A stretch of 64,000 nt of DNA, taken from positions 248,001 through 312,000 of the forward strand of contig CAWCIW010000001.1 of the NCBI GenBank assembly GCA_963795825.1. Reading direction: 5' to 3'. The notes beneath the pieces are model-generated. The model saw nothing but the letters and a program-made list of their open reading frames with translations. It made no database searches and was not told where the DNA came from. Made by a program: the position numbers and the translations under genes. This DNA is from BOG-908 sp963795825 (GTDB taxonomy: Bacteria > Pseudomonadota > Alphaproteobacteria > Acetobacterales > Acetobacteraceae). Positions 41,661 through 50,226 of the stretch are shown in pieces. The stretch's first letter is position 1; each line of letters begins with the position of its first letter.

Positions 41661-42647
41661 GTGCCGGAACGCCTGGACGCCTTCATGGCCCGCGCCAACG
41701 CCGCCTACTACGCCACCCACAACCCGTTCGCCGACTTCACCACCGCCCCCGAGATCGGCCAGGTGTTCGGCGAGCTGATCGGCGCCTGGGCGGCCACCGT
41801 CTGGCAGCAGATCGGCGCGCCGGCGCCGTTCGCCCTGGTGGAGGCCGGCCCCGGCCGCGGCACGCTGATGGCCGACGCGCTACGCGCCCTGTCCCGCGTG
41901 GCGCCCGGCTTCGTGGCCGCCGCGCGGCTGCATCTGGTGGAGACCTCGCCGCGCCTGCGCGCCGAACAAGCCGCGCGGCTGCCGCATGCCCGGTGGCACG
42001 ACACGCTCGACAGCGTGCCGCCAGGGCCCGCCCTCCTGATCGCCAACGAGTTCCTCGATGCGCTGCCGATACGGCAGTTCGTGCGCGTCGCGGGCGGCTG
42101 GGCCGAACGCCACGTGCTGGACGGCAACTTCGTGACGCTGCCCGCGGACGCGCCACCCCTCGACGCATTGCCGCGCGAGGCCGCGGACGGCGCCGTGGTG
42201 GAGATCGGCGAGGTGGGGCTGGCCTGGACCGCGGCGCTGGCCGCCCGCCTCGTCCGCGACGGCGGCGCCGCGCTGATCCTGGATTACGGCACGGCGCGCA
42301 GCCTGCCCGGTGACAGCCTGCAGGCGTTGCGCGACGGCCGCCCGGCGGATCCGCTGGCCGATCCCGGCTGCGCGGACCTCACCGCGCATGTCGATTTCGC
42401 GGCCCTGGCCCGCGCGGCGCGGCGCGCGGGGGCCGCGGTGCACGGCCCGGTGGGGCAAGGGGCGTTCCTTGGCGGGCTCGGCCTGGGGCCGCGCACCGCG
42501 CGACTGGCCGCCGCCCGGCCGGACCAGGCGGCCGCCTTGCGCGATGCCGCCGCGCGCCTGGCCGCGCCGGAGCGCATGGGCACGCTGTTCAAGGCGCTGT
42601 GCCTCACCCATCCTGGCGCGCCTGAACCACCCGGATTCGCCGCATGA
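41661..42647 (+). CDS. SAM-dependent methyltransferase, MidA family
   Basis: 328 residues from GTG at 41661 with AAAGGA 8 bases upstream. Blocks: AYYATHNPFADFTTAPEIGQVFGELIGAW, SAM-binding LVEAGPGRGTLMADALRAL, IANEFLDALPIRQF, LILDYGTA and DLTAHVDFAALARAA. This is the bacterial counterpart of NDUFAF7, the arginine methyltransferase of complex I assembly. The N-terminus is shorter than in many homologues, perhaps clipped by repeat 21. It overlaps pgeF by 4 bases. Confidence 0.9.
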   Translation: MPERLDAFMARANAAYYATHNPFADFTTAPEIGQVFGELIGAWAATVWQQIGAPAPFALVEAGPGRGTLMADALRALSRVAPGFVAAARLHLVETSPRLRAEQAARLPHARWHDTLDSVPPGPALLIANEFLDALPIRQFVRVAGGWAERHVLDGNFVTLPADAPPLDALPREAADGAVVEIGEVGLAWTAALAARLVRDGGAALILDYGTARSLPGDSLQALRDGRPADPLADPGCADLTAHVDFAALARAARRAGAAVHGPVGQGAFLGGLGLGPRTARLAAARPDQAAALRDAAARLAAPERMGTLFKALCLTHPGAPEPPGFAA

Positions 42648-43390
42648 CCGTGCCACGCCTGACCCATCCCTCGCTCGCCGCCACGCATGGCTTCTTCACC
42701 CGGCAGGGCGGCGTCTCCGAAGGGCCGTATGCCAGCCTGAACTGCGCGCTATCCGGCGGCGACGACCCGGCGGTGGTCGCCATCAACCGCGCGCGTGTGG
42801 CCGCCGCACTGGGCGTGGCGCCCGCGAACCTGCTGGGCGTTACGCAGGTGCACGGCACGGACGTGGTGCGCGCGGAAGCGGCCTGGCCCGCCGGTGCCGG
42901 CGCCCGGGCGGACGCGATGGTTACGGCCATACCTGGCCTGGCGCTCGGCGTGATCACCGCGGATTGCGCGCCGGTGCTGTTCTGCGATGCCGACGCAAGG
43001 GTGGTCGGCGCGGCGCATGCCGGCTGGCGCGGGGCGGCCGCCGGCGTGTTGGAGGCCACGATCGCGGCGATGGAGGCGCTCGGCGCGGTGCGCGGGCGGA
43101 TCGCCGCAGTGGTGGGGCCCTGCATCGCGCAGGCGAGCTACGAGGTGGGCGCCGATTTCTATGACGCGGTGGCGCCGGGCGGGGCGGCATTTTTCGTGGC
43201 GGGCCGGCCCGGGCATTGGCAGTTCGACCTGGCGGGGTATTGCGTGGCAAGGTTGCGGGACGCCGGCGTGGTCGCGTGCGCCCTGGGTGTGGATACGTGT
43301 GGCGAGCCGGAGCGGTTCTTCAGCCATCGTCGGCGCACGCTGGCGGGCGGCGGGGCGATCGGGCACCAGGTTTCCGGGATAGTGATATGA
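42644..43390 (+). CDS. pgeF: purine nucleoside phosphorylase LACC1-like / peptidoglycan editing factor
   Basis: 248 residues of the multicopper-oxidase-like YfiH/PgeF family. The metal-binding residues are in VTQVHGTDVV, ITADCAPVLFCD and VGAAHAGWRGAAAGV. HGFFTRQGGVSEGPYASLN and VVGPCIAQASYEVG are further blocks. Members act as purine nucleoside phosphorylases/deaminases and prevent mis-incorporation in peptidoglycan precursors. Coupled to midA by a 4-base overlap. Its stop overlaps an ATG (43387) opening the following lipoprotein frame. Confidence 0.92.
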   Translation: MTVPRLTHPSLAATHGFFTRQGGVSEGPYASLNCALSGGDDPAVVAINRARVAAALGVAPANLLGVTQVHGTDVVRAEAAWPAGAGARADAMVTAIPGLALGVITADCAPVLFCDADARVVGAAHAGWRGAAAGVLEATIAAMEALGAVRGRIAAVVGPCIAQASYEVGADFYDAVAPGGAAFFVAGRPGHWQFDLAGYCVARLRDAGVVACALGVDTCGEPERFFSHRRRTLAGGGAIGHQVSGIVI

Positions 43391-44412
43391 GCAAGCAAGA
43401 AAGCAGTCCTTTTTCGAGAAAAAGGACCAAAAAGCTTTTGCTCCCCGCATTTGCCGCACCCGGGTGGCTTCTGGGAAAACAAGGCGCCGGCCCCAGCAGG
43501 AGTCAAAAGTCTTTTGCTTCTTTTCTTCAGAAAAGAAGGCCTTTCTTGCTGTTGTTTCCTATCCTCCTGGCCTCCTGCGGCGACCTCCCCAGACCGTTCG
43601 CCGGCAACCCAGGCCGCCGCGCGCTACAGCTCTCCGCCCCGCCGCCGCCCCGCCTCGTGATCCCGCCGCCCCAGCAGGGCCTGCTCCCCGCGCCGGACGC
43701 TGCCGTGTGGGCGCACGACGTGGCCGAAGCGCTGATCGCCGACGAGATACCCGCTTTTGCCACGGTCGGCGGCCCGGGCGAGTGGCAGCTCCGCCTGTCC
43801 GCCACGCTGCGCGGCGACCAGGTGGTGCCGACTTACACGCTGCTGGATCCGAAGGGCGCCAACCGCGGCGACGTGGCCGGCCAGCCGGTGCCCGCCGCCG
43901 CCTGGGCGCAGGCGGCGCCGGCCGGGTTCCAGAAGGCGGCAAGCGAGGTGGCGCCGCAGGTGCTGGGCCTGCTGCGCGCGGTGGACGCCACGATAAAGCA
44001 GAGCGACCCGAACAGCCTCTACAACCGGCCGGCGCGCATCTTCTTCACCGGCGTGACCGGCGCGCCGGGCGATGGCGACGCGGCGCTGTCCCGCTTCATG
44101 CGCCGCAAGATACCGGAGACCGGCGATCAGCTCGTGGACCACCAGGCCTCGGCCGATTTCGTGCTGCGCGGCACGGTGAAGATGACCGACGAGCCGGGCG
44201 GCCAGCAGCAGGTGGAGATACACTGGATCGTGTCGGACGCATCCGGCACGATCGCCGGCGACGTGGCGCAGGGCCACGATATCGGCAAGGGCACGCTGGA
44301 TCGTTTCTGGGGCGATGTGGCGAGCGTGGTGGCCGACGAGGCGGCGGGCGGGGTGCATGAGGTGATCACGAACTTTTCCGGGCGCAGGCGGGCTTTGGCT
44401 TCGGGTAAGTAA
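43387..44412 (+). CDS. lipoprotein of unknown function, N-terminus entangled with repeat 22
   Basis: The mature protein is clear: lipobox LLFPILLASC with cysteine at 43576, then about 280 residues (AVWAHDVAEALIADEIPAFA ... IHWIVSDASGTIAGDVAQGHDIGKGTLDRFWG). The start is not. ATG 43387 overlaps the pgeF stop and reads through repeat 22 (MSKQESSPFSRKRTKK...), giving an implausible 63-residue leader. TTG at 43546, with AAGAAGG from the repeat as a possible ribosome binding site, gives a very short signal lacking basic residues. The basic QKRRP before the hydrophobic core is repeat-encoded. Confidence 0.75.
   Translation: MSKQESSPFSRKRTKKLLLPAFAAPGWLLGKQGAGPSRSQKSFASFLQKRRPFLLLFPILLASCGDLPRPFAGNPGRRALQLSAPPPPRLVIPPPQQGLLPAPDAAVWAHDVAEALIADEIPAFATVGGPGEWQLRLSATLRGDQVVPTYTLLDPKGANRGDVAGQPVPAAAWAQAAPAGFQKAASEVAPQVLGLLRAVDATIKQSDPNSLYNRPARIFFTGVTGAPGDGDAALSRFMRRKIPETGDQLVDHQASADFVLRGTVKMTDEPGGQQQVEIHWIVSDASGTIAGDVAQGHDIGKGTLDRFWGDVASVVADEAAGGVHEVITNFSGRRRALASGK
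43391..43550. repeat. palindromic intergenic element 22 (A/B arms) inside a reading frame
   Basis: Left arm AGTCCTTTTTCGAG type, right arm TTCTTTTCTTCAGAAAAGAAGGCC. The core is unrelated to GACGCCTGCA. It lies between pgeF and the lipoprotein and contains no stop in the lipoprotein frame. Confidence 0.88.
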
Positions 44413-44611
44413 GGGAAGCAAGCAGTCCTTTTTTGAAAAAAAGGACCAAAAAACTTTTGCTATGACGCTTGCACGAAGGTCGAGGCTATTGCTGCAGTCG
44501 GATTGACTGGCGGAGCGGGCGCAGGCGAAGCGCCTGTCCAGCTTGGGCGCGACAGCACGAGATAAGAGTTTTTTGCTTCTTTTTTGCAAAAAAGAAGGCC
44601 TTCCTTCCTGC
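44413..44611. repeat. palindromic element 23 (A/B arms, hybrid core)
   Basis: Left half ends with the class 1 motif TGACGCTTGCACG. The right half begins with the class 2 motif GGGCGCGACAGC. The two halves therefore come from different classes. Starts directly after a TAA stop. Confidence 0.85.
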
Positions 44612-44631
44612 CTTGCTAAGCGCGATGGCCC

Positions 44632-44648
44632 AATGCAGATTTGGCATT
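44632..44648. promoter_or_regulatory. possible operator upstream of the Rieske gene
   Basis: AATGC and GCATT form an inverted repeat with a 7-base spacer, 71 bases before the ATG of the demethylase operon. The AT-rich dyad suggests a regulator site; the regulator is not in the window. Confidence 0.3.
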
Positions 44649-44718
44649 ATCGAATACCGCCCGGGGCGTGCCACTGTCCGGGTGTGCGTTAACCCCAGCG
44701 CCGCTCACGAGAAATCCG

Positions 44719-45999
44719 ATGCAAGATTTCAGCCGCATACGCCAGTTGCTGCAGTCCCGCCGCCCCGGCCACGCTTTGCCGCAGGCGCTCTACTCGGACG
44801 CCGAGGCCTTCGCCTTCGACATGAAGGCGATCTTCTGGCGCCACTGGATACTGGTCGGCCTGGAATGCGAGCTGCCGCAGCCGGGTGCCGCACTCGCGCT
44901 GAGCGTCGGCACCTCGCCTATCGTGGTGGTGCGGGACCGCGCGGGCGCGCTGCGCGGCTTCCACAATTCCTGCCGGCATCGCGGCGCCATGGTGTGCGCA
45001 CCGGGCCGCAGCCAGCGCCAGATGCTGGTCTGCCCGTATCACCAGTGGACCTACGATCTTACCGGCAAACTGATACGTGCCCGCAGGATGCAGGCGGATT
45101 TCGATCCGGACGCGCATCCGCTGCTGCCGATACATGTGCGCAGCGTGGCTGGTTGCGTGTATGTGTGCCTGGCCGACGAGGCGCCGGAATTCGACGTGTT
45201 CGCAGAGGGCCTGGCGCCGCTGTTGGCGCCGCACGACCTGGCGAATGCGAAGCTGGCGCATGAGCAGGTGTTCGTGGAGCGCGGCAACTGGAAGCTGGTG
45301 ATGGAGAATGCGCGCGAGTGCTACCATTGCGCGGCGCGCCACCCCGATCTGGCGCTGACATTTCCCGCCGAAGTGCGCGCGCATTTCGATTCCGATGAAG
45401 AGGGCTACACGGACCGTTTCAATGCGCGCATGGCGCAGACCGGATTGCCGATCGGGCCCACCATGGGCGATTGGTGGCAGGCGATACGTTTTCCGCTGAA
45501 CGACGGCGTGGTTTCCATGACGATGGACGGCAAACATGCCGTGCGGCGCCTGATGGTCGAGAACGAGGCCGGCGACGTGGGCTCCGTGCGCTGGGCCAGC
45601 GAGCCGAACGCGTTCTGCCACGCGGTGGCCGACCACACGTTCATGTTCACCGCGGAGCCCTCTGGCCCGCAGGAGACGATCGTGACGGCCAAGTGGTTCG
45701 TGCACAAGGATGCCGTCGAGGGCGTGGATTATCACGTCGAGAGTCTGGTCGCGTTGTGGCTGACCACGAATTTGCAGGATATCGAGCTGGTGGAGAACAA
45801 CCAGCGCGGCGTCAATTCGGTGGGATACGTGCCTGGGCCGTACTGCGAGGAAGCGGAATCGCTGGTGATGCGGTTCGTCGATTGGTATGAGCGCGAGGCA
45901 AAAAGCGCGGTCGAGACCATGTCCGCCCTCGCGCATCGGCCCGACGCCGCGTTGGAACACCACTGCGCTTCGGCCGCCGCACTCGAGCCTGTTGCCTGA
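44719..45999 (+). CDS. Rieske non-haem iron oxygenase, GbcA-like N-demethylase
   Basis: 426 residues. The Rieske [2Fe-2S] site is CRHRGAMVCAPGRSQ followed by CPYHQW. The mononuclear iron site is in NWKLVMENARECYHCAARHP, with the bridging region typical of glycine betaine, choline and stachydrine oxygenases. It should hydroxylate an N-methyl group and release formaldehyde, using electrons from a separate reductase that is not in this window. First gene of a four-gene overlapping set. The exact substrate is unknown; the downstream sarcosine oxidase supports a methylated amino acid. Confidence 0.88.
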   Translation: MQDFSRIRQLLQSRRPGHALPQALYSDAEAFAFDMKAIFWRHWILVGLECELPQPGAALALSVGTSPIVVVRDRAGALRGFHNSCRHRGAMVCAPGRSQRQMLVCPYHQWTYDLTGKLIRARRMQADFDPDAHPLLPIHVRSVAGCVYVCLADEAPEFDVFAEGLAPLLAPHDLANAKLAHEQVFVERGNWKLVMENARECYHCAARHPDLALTFPAEVRAHFDSDEEGYTDRFNARMAQTGLPIGPTMGDWWQAIRFPLNDGVVSMTMDGKHAVRRLMVENEAGDVGSVRWASEPNAFCHAVADHTFMFTAEPSGPQETIVTAKWFVHKDAVEGVDYHVESLVALWLTTNLQDIELVENNQRGVNSVGYVPGPYCEEAESLVMRFVDWYEREAKSAVETMSALAHRPDAALEHHCASAAALEPVA

Positions 46000-47253
46000 T
46001 GGCGGACCAGGTCTCGTTGCGTCGCGAAACGCTCACCGTGGCCGCCGGCTACGACGCCAAGGCGCATCACGGCTCGGTAAAGCCGCCGCTGTTCGCCAGC
46101 TCCACGTTTTCCTACCCGAGCGCGCAATACGCGAAGGAGGTGCACGCCGCGTATTTCGTCAGCGCGCCGGCAGACGGCAAACCTGCCGCGCCCAGCTACA
46201 TCTATGCCAGGCTGGACCATCCGAACGCGTCGATGCTGCAGGCCCGGCTGGCGGTGCTGGACGGGGCGGAGGATGCGGCCGTGTTCAATTGCGGCATGGC
46301 GGCGATCAACGCGATCACCCAGGCATTCCTGCTGCCGGGCGACGCGGTGCTGCACACCAGGCCGGTGTATGGCGGCACCGACGGGCTGCTGCACACGCAT
46401 CTCAGCAAGTTCGGCATCGTGCCGTTCGGCATCGGCGACGCGCTCGACGCGCACTCGGTGCGCGCGGCCGCGCGACGAAGCGATGGCGCATGGCCGCGTC
46501 GGGCTGGTGATGGTGGAGACGCCGGCCAATCCCACCAGCGGCATCGCCGATATCGCGCTGATCGCTACCGTCGCCGACGAGATCGGCAGGCAGCAGGGCC
46601 ACCGGCCGCACGTGGTGGTGGACAACACGTTCCTCGGCCCGTTCCAGCAGAACCCGCTGGCCCACGGCGCCGATCTCTGCATGACATCGCTCACGAAATA
46701 TGCCGGCGGGCACAGCGATCTTCTGGCCGGCGGCGTGAGTGGTGCCGCCGGTCCGATACATACGCTGAAGCAGTTGCGCACGCTGCTCGGCAGCCAGCTC
46801 GACGCGCATACCAGCTGGATGGTGTTGCGCTCGCTGGAGACGATGCATCTGCGCACCGAGCGCGCCGGCCAGAATGCGCGCGCGATCGCGGAATTCCTGG
46901 CCAACCACCCGGCGATACACGCGGTGAACTATATCGGTTTCCAGCAACCCGGCACGCGCGCGCACGCCGTGTTCACCCGGCAGTGCGAAGGCGCAGGCTC
47001 CACCTTCACCTTCAAGATACGCGGTGGCGAGGCGGCGGCGTTCGAGATGCTCGACCGGCTGCGCGTGATACACATGGCGGTGAGCCTCGGCGGCACGGAA
47101 ACGCTGATCTGCCACCCCGCCAGCACCACGCATTTCAACGTGCCCGCCGCGCGCCGGCTGGAGGTCGGTATCGACGAGGATTCGCTGCGCATTTCCGTGG
47201 GCGTGGAACATGTCGACGACCTGGTCGAAGACCTCCGCCAGGCGCTCGCCTGA
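45999..47253 (+). CDS. PLP-dependent Cys/Met metabolism enzyme, gamma-lyase family (frameshifted here)
   Basis: About 417 residues when one extra base near 46475 is removed (3n+1). It has the MetB/MetC/methionine gamma-lyase fold: SSTFSYPSAQYAK, YARLDHPN, VFNCGMAAINAI, VVVDNTFLGPFQQNP, and the PLP lysine in MTSLTKYAGGHSD. It could be a gamma-lyase, a gamma-synthase or a related elimination enzyme. The ATG overlaps the Rieske stop by one base, so it acts in the same pathway. Such an enzyme in a demethylation operon is unusual and hints at a gamma-substituted or sulfur-containing substrate (inference). Confidence 0.82.
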
Positions 47254-48879
47254 TGGATACCGGCCTGCCGCCCAACCCCGACCGACCCCTGGGCGATCGA
47301 CGGCAAGTTCGCGCCCCCTGAGGAGCATGCGGAGCTGCTGGTGATCGGCGCCGGCCCCGCCGGACTTGCGGCCGCCACGCAGGCGGCGCGCCTTGGCCTG
47401 CGCGTGGTGCTGGTGGACGAAAACCCTGTGCCGCTCTCGCTCATGGGCATCGATGTTCCGCTATTCTACGGCCAGCACATGAACGCCGCGGTGCAGGAGG
47501 CGGCGCGCATGGTGGAGCGCCTGGTGGCCGCGTCGCCGGCGCTGGAGGCCGCGTTCGATGCCGGCGTGGATGTGCGCCTCGGCATCACCGCCTGGGGCGC
47601 CTTTGCCAACGGTCCCGGCCTGCGCGCATTGCCGGAGCGCGTGGTGGGGCTGACGGATGGCGCGCGCTCCTGGATGTGCGGCTTCGGCGCGCTGATCCTG
47701 GCCACCGGCGCGCGCGACCTGGTGCTGGGCTTTCCCGGCATCGACCTGCCCGGCGTGATGGGCGCGCAGGGGCTGCACAGCCTGCTCACCCGCTACGACG
47801 CGTTCAACGGAAAGCGCGTGGTGATACTTGGCTCCGGCACGCTGGCCATTACCACCGCGCTTATGGCGCTGGACCGCGGGCTGGACGTTGCCGCTCTGGT
47901 GGAGGTTTTGCCGGAAGCGGTCGGCGATACGTCGGCGCTTGTCGCGCGTGGCGTGAACGTACTCACCGCCACGACGATCCTGCGCGCGGAGGCGGGAGCG
48001 ATGGGGGTGGCGGCCGCCATCGTGCAGTCAGATGCGGGCGAGGTGTCGCGCCTGGAGTGCGACACGATCTGCCTGGCGGTCGGCGCGGTGCCAGCGATCG
48101 AGCTGGCCGGCGTGCTTGGCTGCCGGACCGGGTATCGCGGCGCGCTGGGCGGCCATGTGCCGCTTACCGGCGCGCACGGAGCCACGTCTCTGCCCGGCAT
48201 CTTCTGCGTTGGCGACTGCGCGGGGCTGGACCACGCCGGCGCGCCCGCTTCCACAGCCCCCGCGTCCACGGCTGAAGCAGCCGCCGCCTGGTTGCAGAAC
48301 CGTGCCGCCGTGCCTGAAGCCGTCGCCGACGCACCTGGCCCGGATACCGCCACCGTCGCGTCCGGCGCCGATACCACCGCCTACCGCCTGGCGTGGATGC
48401 GCGCCCTGCTCGCCGCCGGCGACGCCGCCACGCCGGCCTGCCTCTGCGAGGAAGTCACCCGCGCGGAACTGCTCGGCATACAGCCGCCGCGCTATCTCGG
48501 CGCCGCCCCGCCGCGCCAGGCCGCCCGCAGCGCCGCCACCCTGCTGGCCGACGGCCCGTTCAACCCGGACCAGATCAAGCGCCTGACGCGCGCCGGCATG
48601 GGCCACTGCCAGGGCCGCCGCTGCCGCGAGCAGATCGCCCTCACGCTGGCCGTCGCCGCCGAATGTTCGCCGGCGGAGATCCCGCTCGCCAGCTACCGCG
48701 CGCCGGTCCGCCCCCTGCCGCTCAGCGTTCTCGCCGACGCCGCCGAGCCGCCGGATATGCGCGCGCTGTGGGACGTGTGGTTCGGCATACGCGCGCAATG
48801 GGTGCCGTACGACATCATCGGCACGCCGGCGGAGGCCGATTTCCTCGCCGCCGGCCGCGGCGGGAACATGCACGCATGA
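47253..48879 (+). CDS. FAD/[2Fe-2S] oxidoreductase, HcnB/SoxA-like (frameshifted near 5' end)
   Basis: About 541 residues after removing one base near 47285 (3n+1). The ATG overlaps the previous TGA and reads MDTGLPPNP; the shifted frame continues DPWAIDGKFAPPEEHAELLVIGAGPAGLAAATQAA. The FAD and NAD folds (LVIGAGPAGLAAA; VVILGSGTLAITTAL) are followed by a BFD-like [2Fe-2S] domain with ACLCEEVTRAELLGI and MGHCQGRRCREQI. This is the layout of HcnB, octopine/nopaline oxidase and sarcosine oxidase alpha-like subunits. It likely pairs with the next DAO protein. Confidence 0.83.
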
Positions 48880-50024
48880 GCGCGCCCACCTCCCGCGTGG
48901 CGGTGATCGGCGGCGGCGTGACGGGCCTGTCCGCGGCCTGGTGGCTGGCCCGCGCGGGGCACGCGGTGCATGTGTTCGAGCGCTTCATCGTCGGCTGGGA
49001 GGCTTCGGGGCGCAACGGCGGCGGCGCCACGCATTACCAGAGCCCGCTGTTTCACGAGGAGCAGCGCCTGTGGCCGCAGATGGACGCGCTGCTCGGCTAC
49101 CCCACCGAATATCAGCGCGAACGCATCATCCTCAACCTCAATGCCGGCGAGGAGGCGCGATACCGGCACATGGCGTCCGTCACCACGGCGATGGGCTATC
49201 GCTCGGAAGAGTTGGACGCGCACCAGTTGCGGGAGTTGGTGCCGTTGGCTGGGGAAAACGCGTTGAGCGCGCAGTATTTCCATTTCGGCGGCCATGCGAA
49301 TCCGCAGCGCACGGTGCAGGCTTATGCGTGGGCGCTGCAGGATCATGGCGGGATTATCCACCAGCACAGCAGCGTGGATGGGTTCACCACGCGTGGCGGC
49401 GCGGTGTGTGACGTGCATGTCGGCGGCGCGCGTTTCGGCTGCGACGCTGTGGTGATCGCCGCGGGCCCGCACACGGCCGCGCTGATGGCACAACTCGGCC
49501 ATTATTTGCCGCTGGCTTCGGCGCGCGCCGAGATGATCGTGACGGAGGCGCTGCCGGTGCAGAAGATCGGTGGCGTGGACGGCAACGGTCTGTATGGTCG
49601 GCAGACATTGCGCGGTAATCTTGCCTATGGCGGCGGCCCGCATGAGTGGCTGGACGACGACGCGTTCGACCAGCCGTCGCGCCCGACCACGCCGCTTTTG
49701 CGCAACCTCGCCGGACGGCTGGCGACATTGTTTCCGCGCGCGGCGCATGCGCGCGTGCTGCGCAGTTGGGCGGGCATTATCGAAAACACGCCGGATGGGC
49801 GGCCGGTTCTGGCGAGGCTGTCCGCACCGGGCAACGTGACGGTTGCCACGATGTCCAGCGTGGGGTTCGGGCTTTCGCCTGCGAGCGGCCGCGCGATCGC
49901 CGATCTGGTGACCACGGGCGCTTGCAGCTTTGCCGATATTTCCAAGCTGGGGCTGGATCGTTTCGCGGGGCTGCCGGCGGATTGGCGCGCGGCGCGTGGG
50001 TGGCGGGCGCTGGTTTCGGCATGA
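48876..50024 (+). CDS. FAD-dependent D-amino-acid-oxidase-fold oxidoreductase
   Basis: 382 residues of the DAO superfamily. The dinucleotide motif is VAVIGGGVTGLSAAWWLARAGH, then VGWEASGRNGGGATHY, and the C-terminal WAGIIENTPDGRPVLARL and SSVGFGLSPASGRAIADL. It overlaps the preceding flavoprotein gene by 4 bases. Together they resemble the two large subunits of HcnBC- or octopine-oxidase-type enzymes that oxidise N-substituted amino acids. No small HcnA-like ferredoxin is visible. Repeat 24 separates it from soxB. Confidence 0.87.
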   Translation: MSAPTSRVAVIGGGVTGLSAAWWLARAGHAVHVFERFIVGWEASGRNGGGATHYQSPLFHEEQRLWPQMDALLGYPTEYQRERIILNLNAGEEARYRHMASVTTAMGYRSEELDAHQLRELVPLAGENALSAQYFHFGGHANPQRTVQAYAWALQDHGGIIHQHSSVDGFTTRGGAVCDVHVGGARFGCDAVVIAAGPHTAALMAQLGHYLPLASARAEMIVTEALPVQKIGGVDGNGLYGRQTLRGNLAYGGGPHEWLDDDAFDQPSRPTTPLLRNLAGRLATLFPRAAHARVLRSWAGIIENTPDGRPVLARLSAPGNVTVATMSSVGFGLSPASGRAIADLVTTGACSFADISKLGLDRFAGLPADWRAARGWRALVSA

Positions 50025-50031
50025 TTTGCGA

Positions 50032-50217
50032 AGGTAAGAAAGTAGTCCTTTTTCGAGAAAAAGGACCAAAAAGCTTTTATCTCTCCGCCTGCACGGAGGT
50101 CCGCGCTCGTTCTGCCAGACCGCAACTTGCAGAAGATACCCGATCGGCCGTGCAGACGTCGGAGCAAAAGCTTTTTGGTCCTTTTTCTCGAAAAAGGACT
50201 ACTTCCTTGCTTTCTTT
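50032..50217. repeat. palindromic intergenic element 24 (A/A arms)
   Basis: Full copy between two same-strand flavoprotein genes. The core GCCTGCACGG pairs with CCGTGCAG and the inner motif TTCTGCCAGACCGCAACTTGCAGAA is present. Confidence 0.92.
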
Positions 50218-50226
50218 ATTTCCGCG

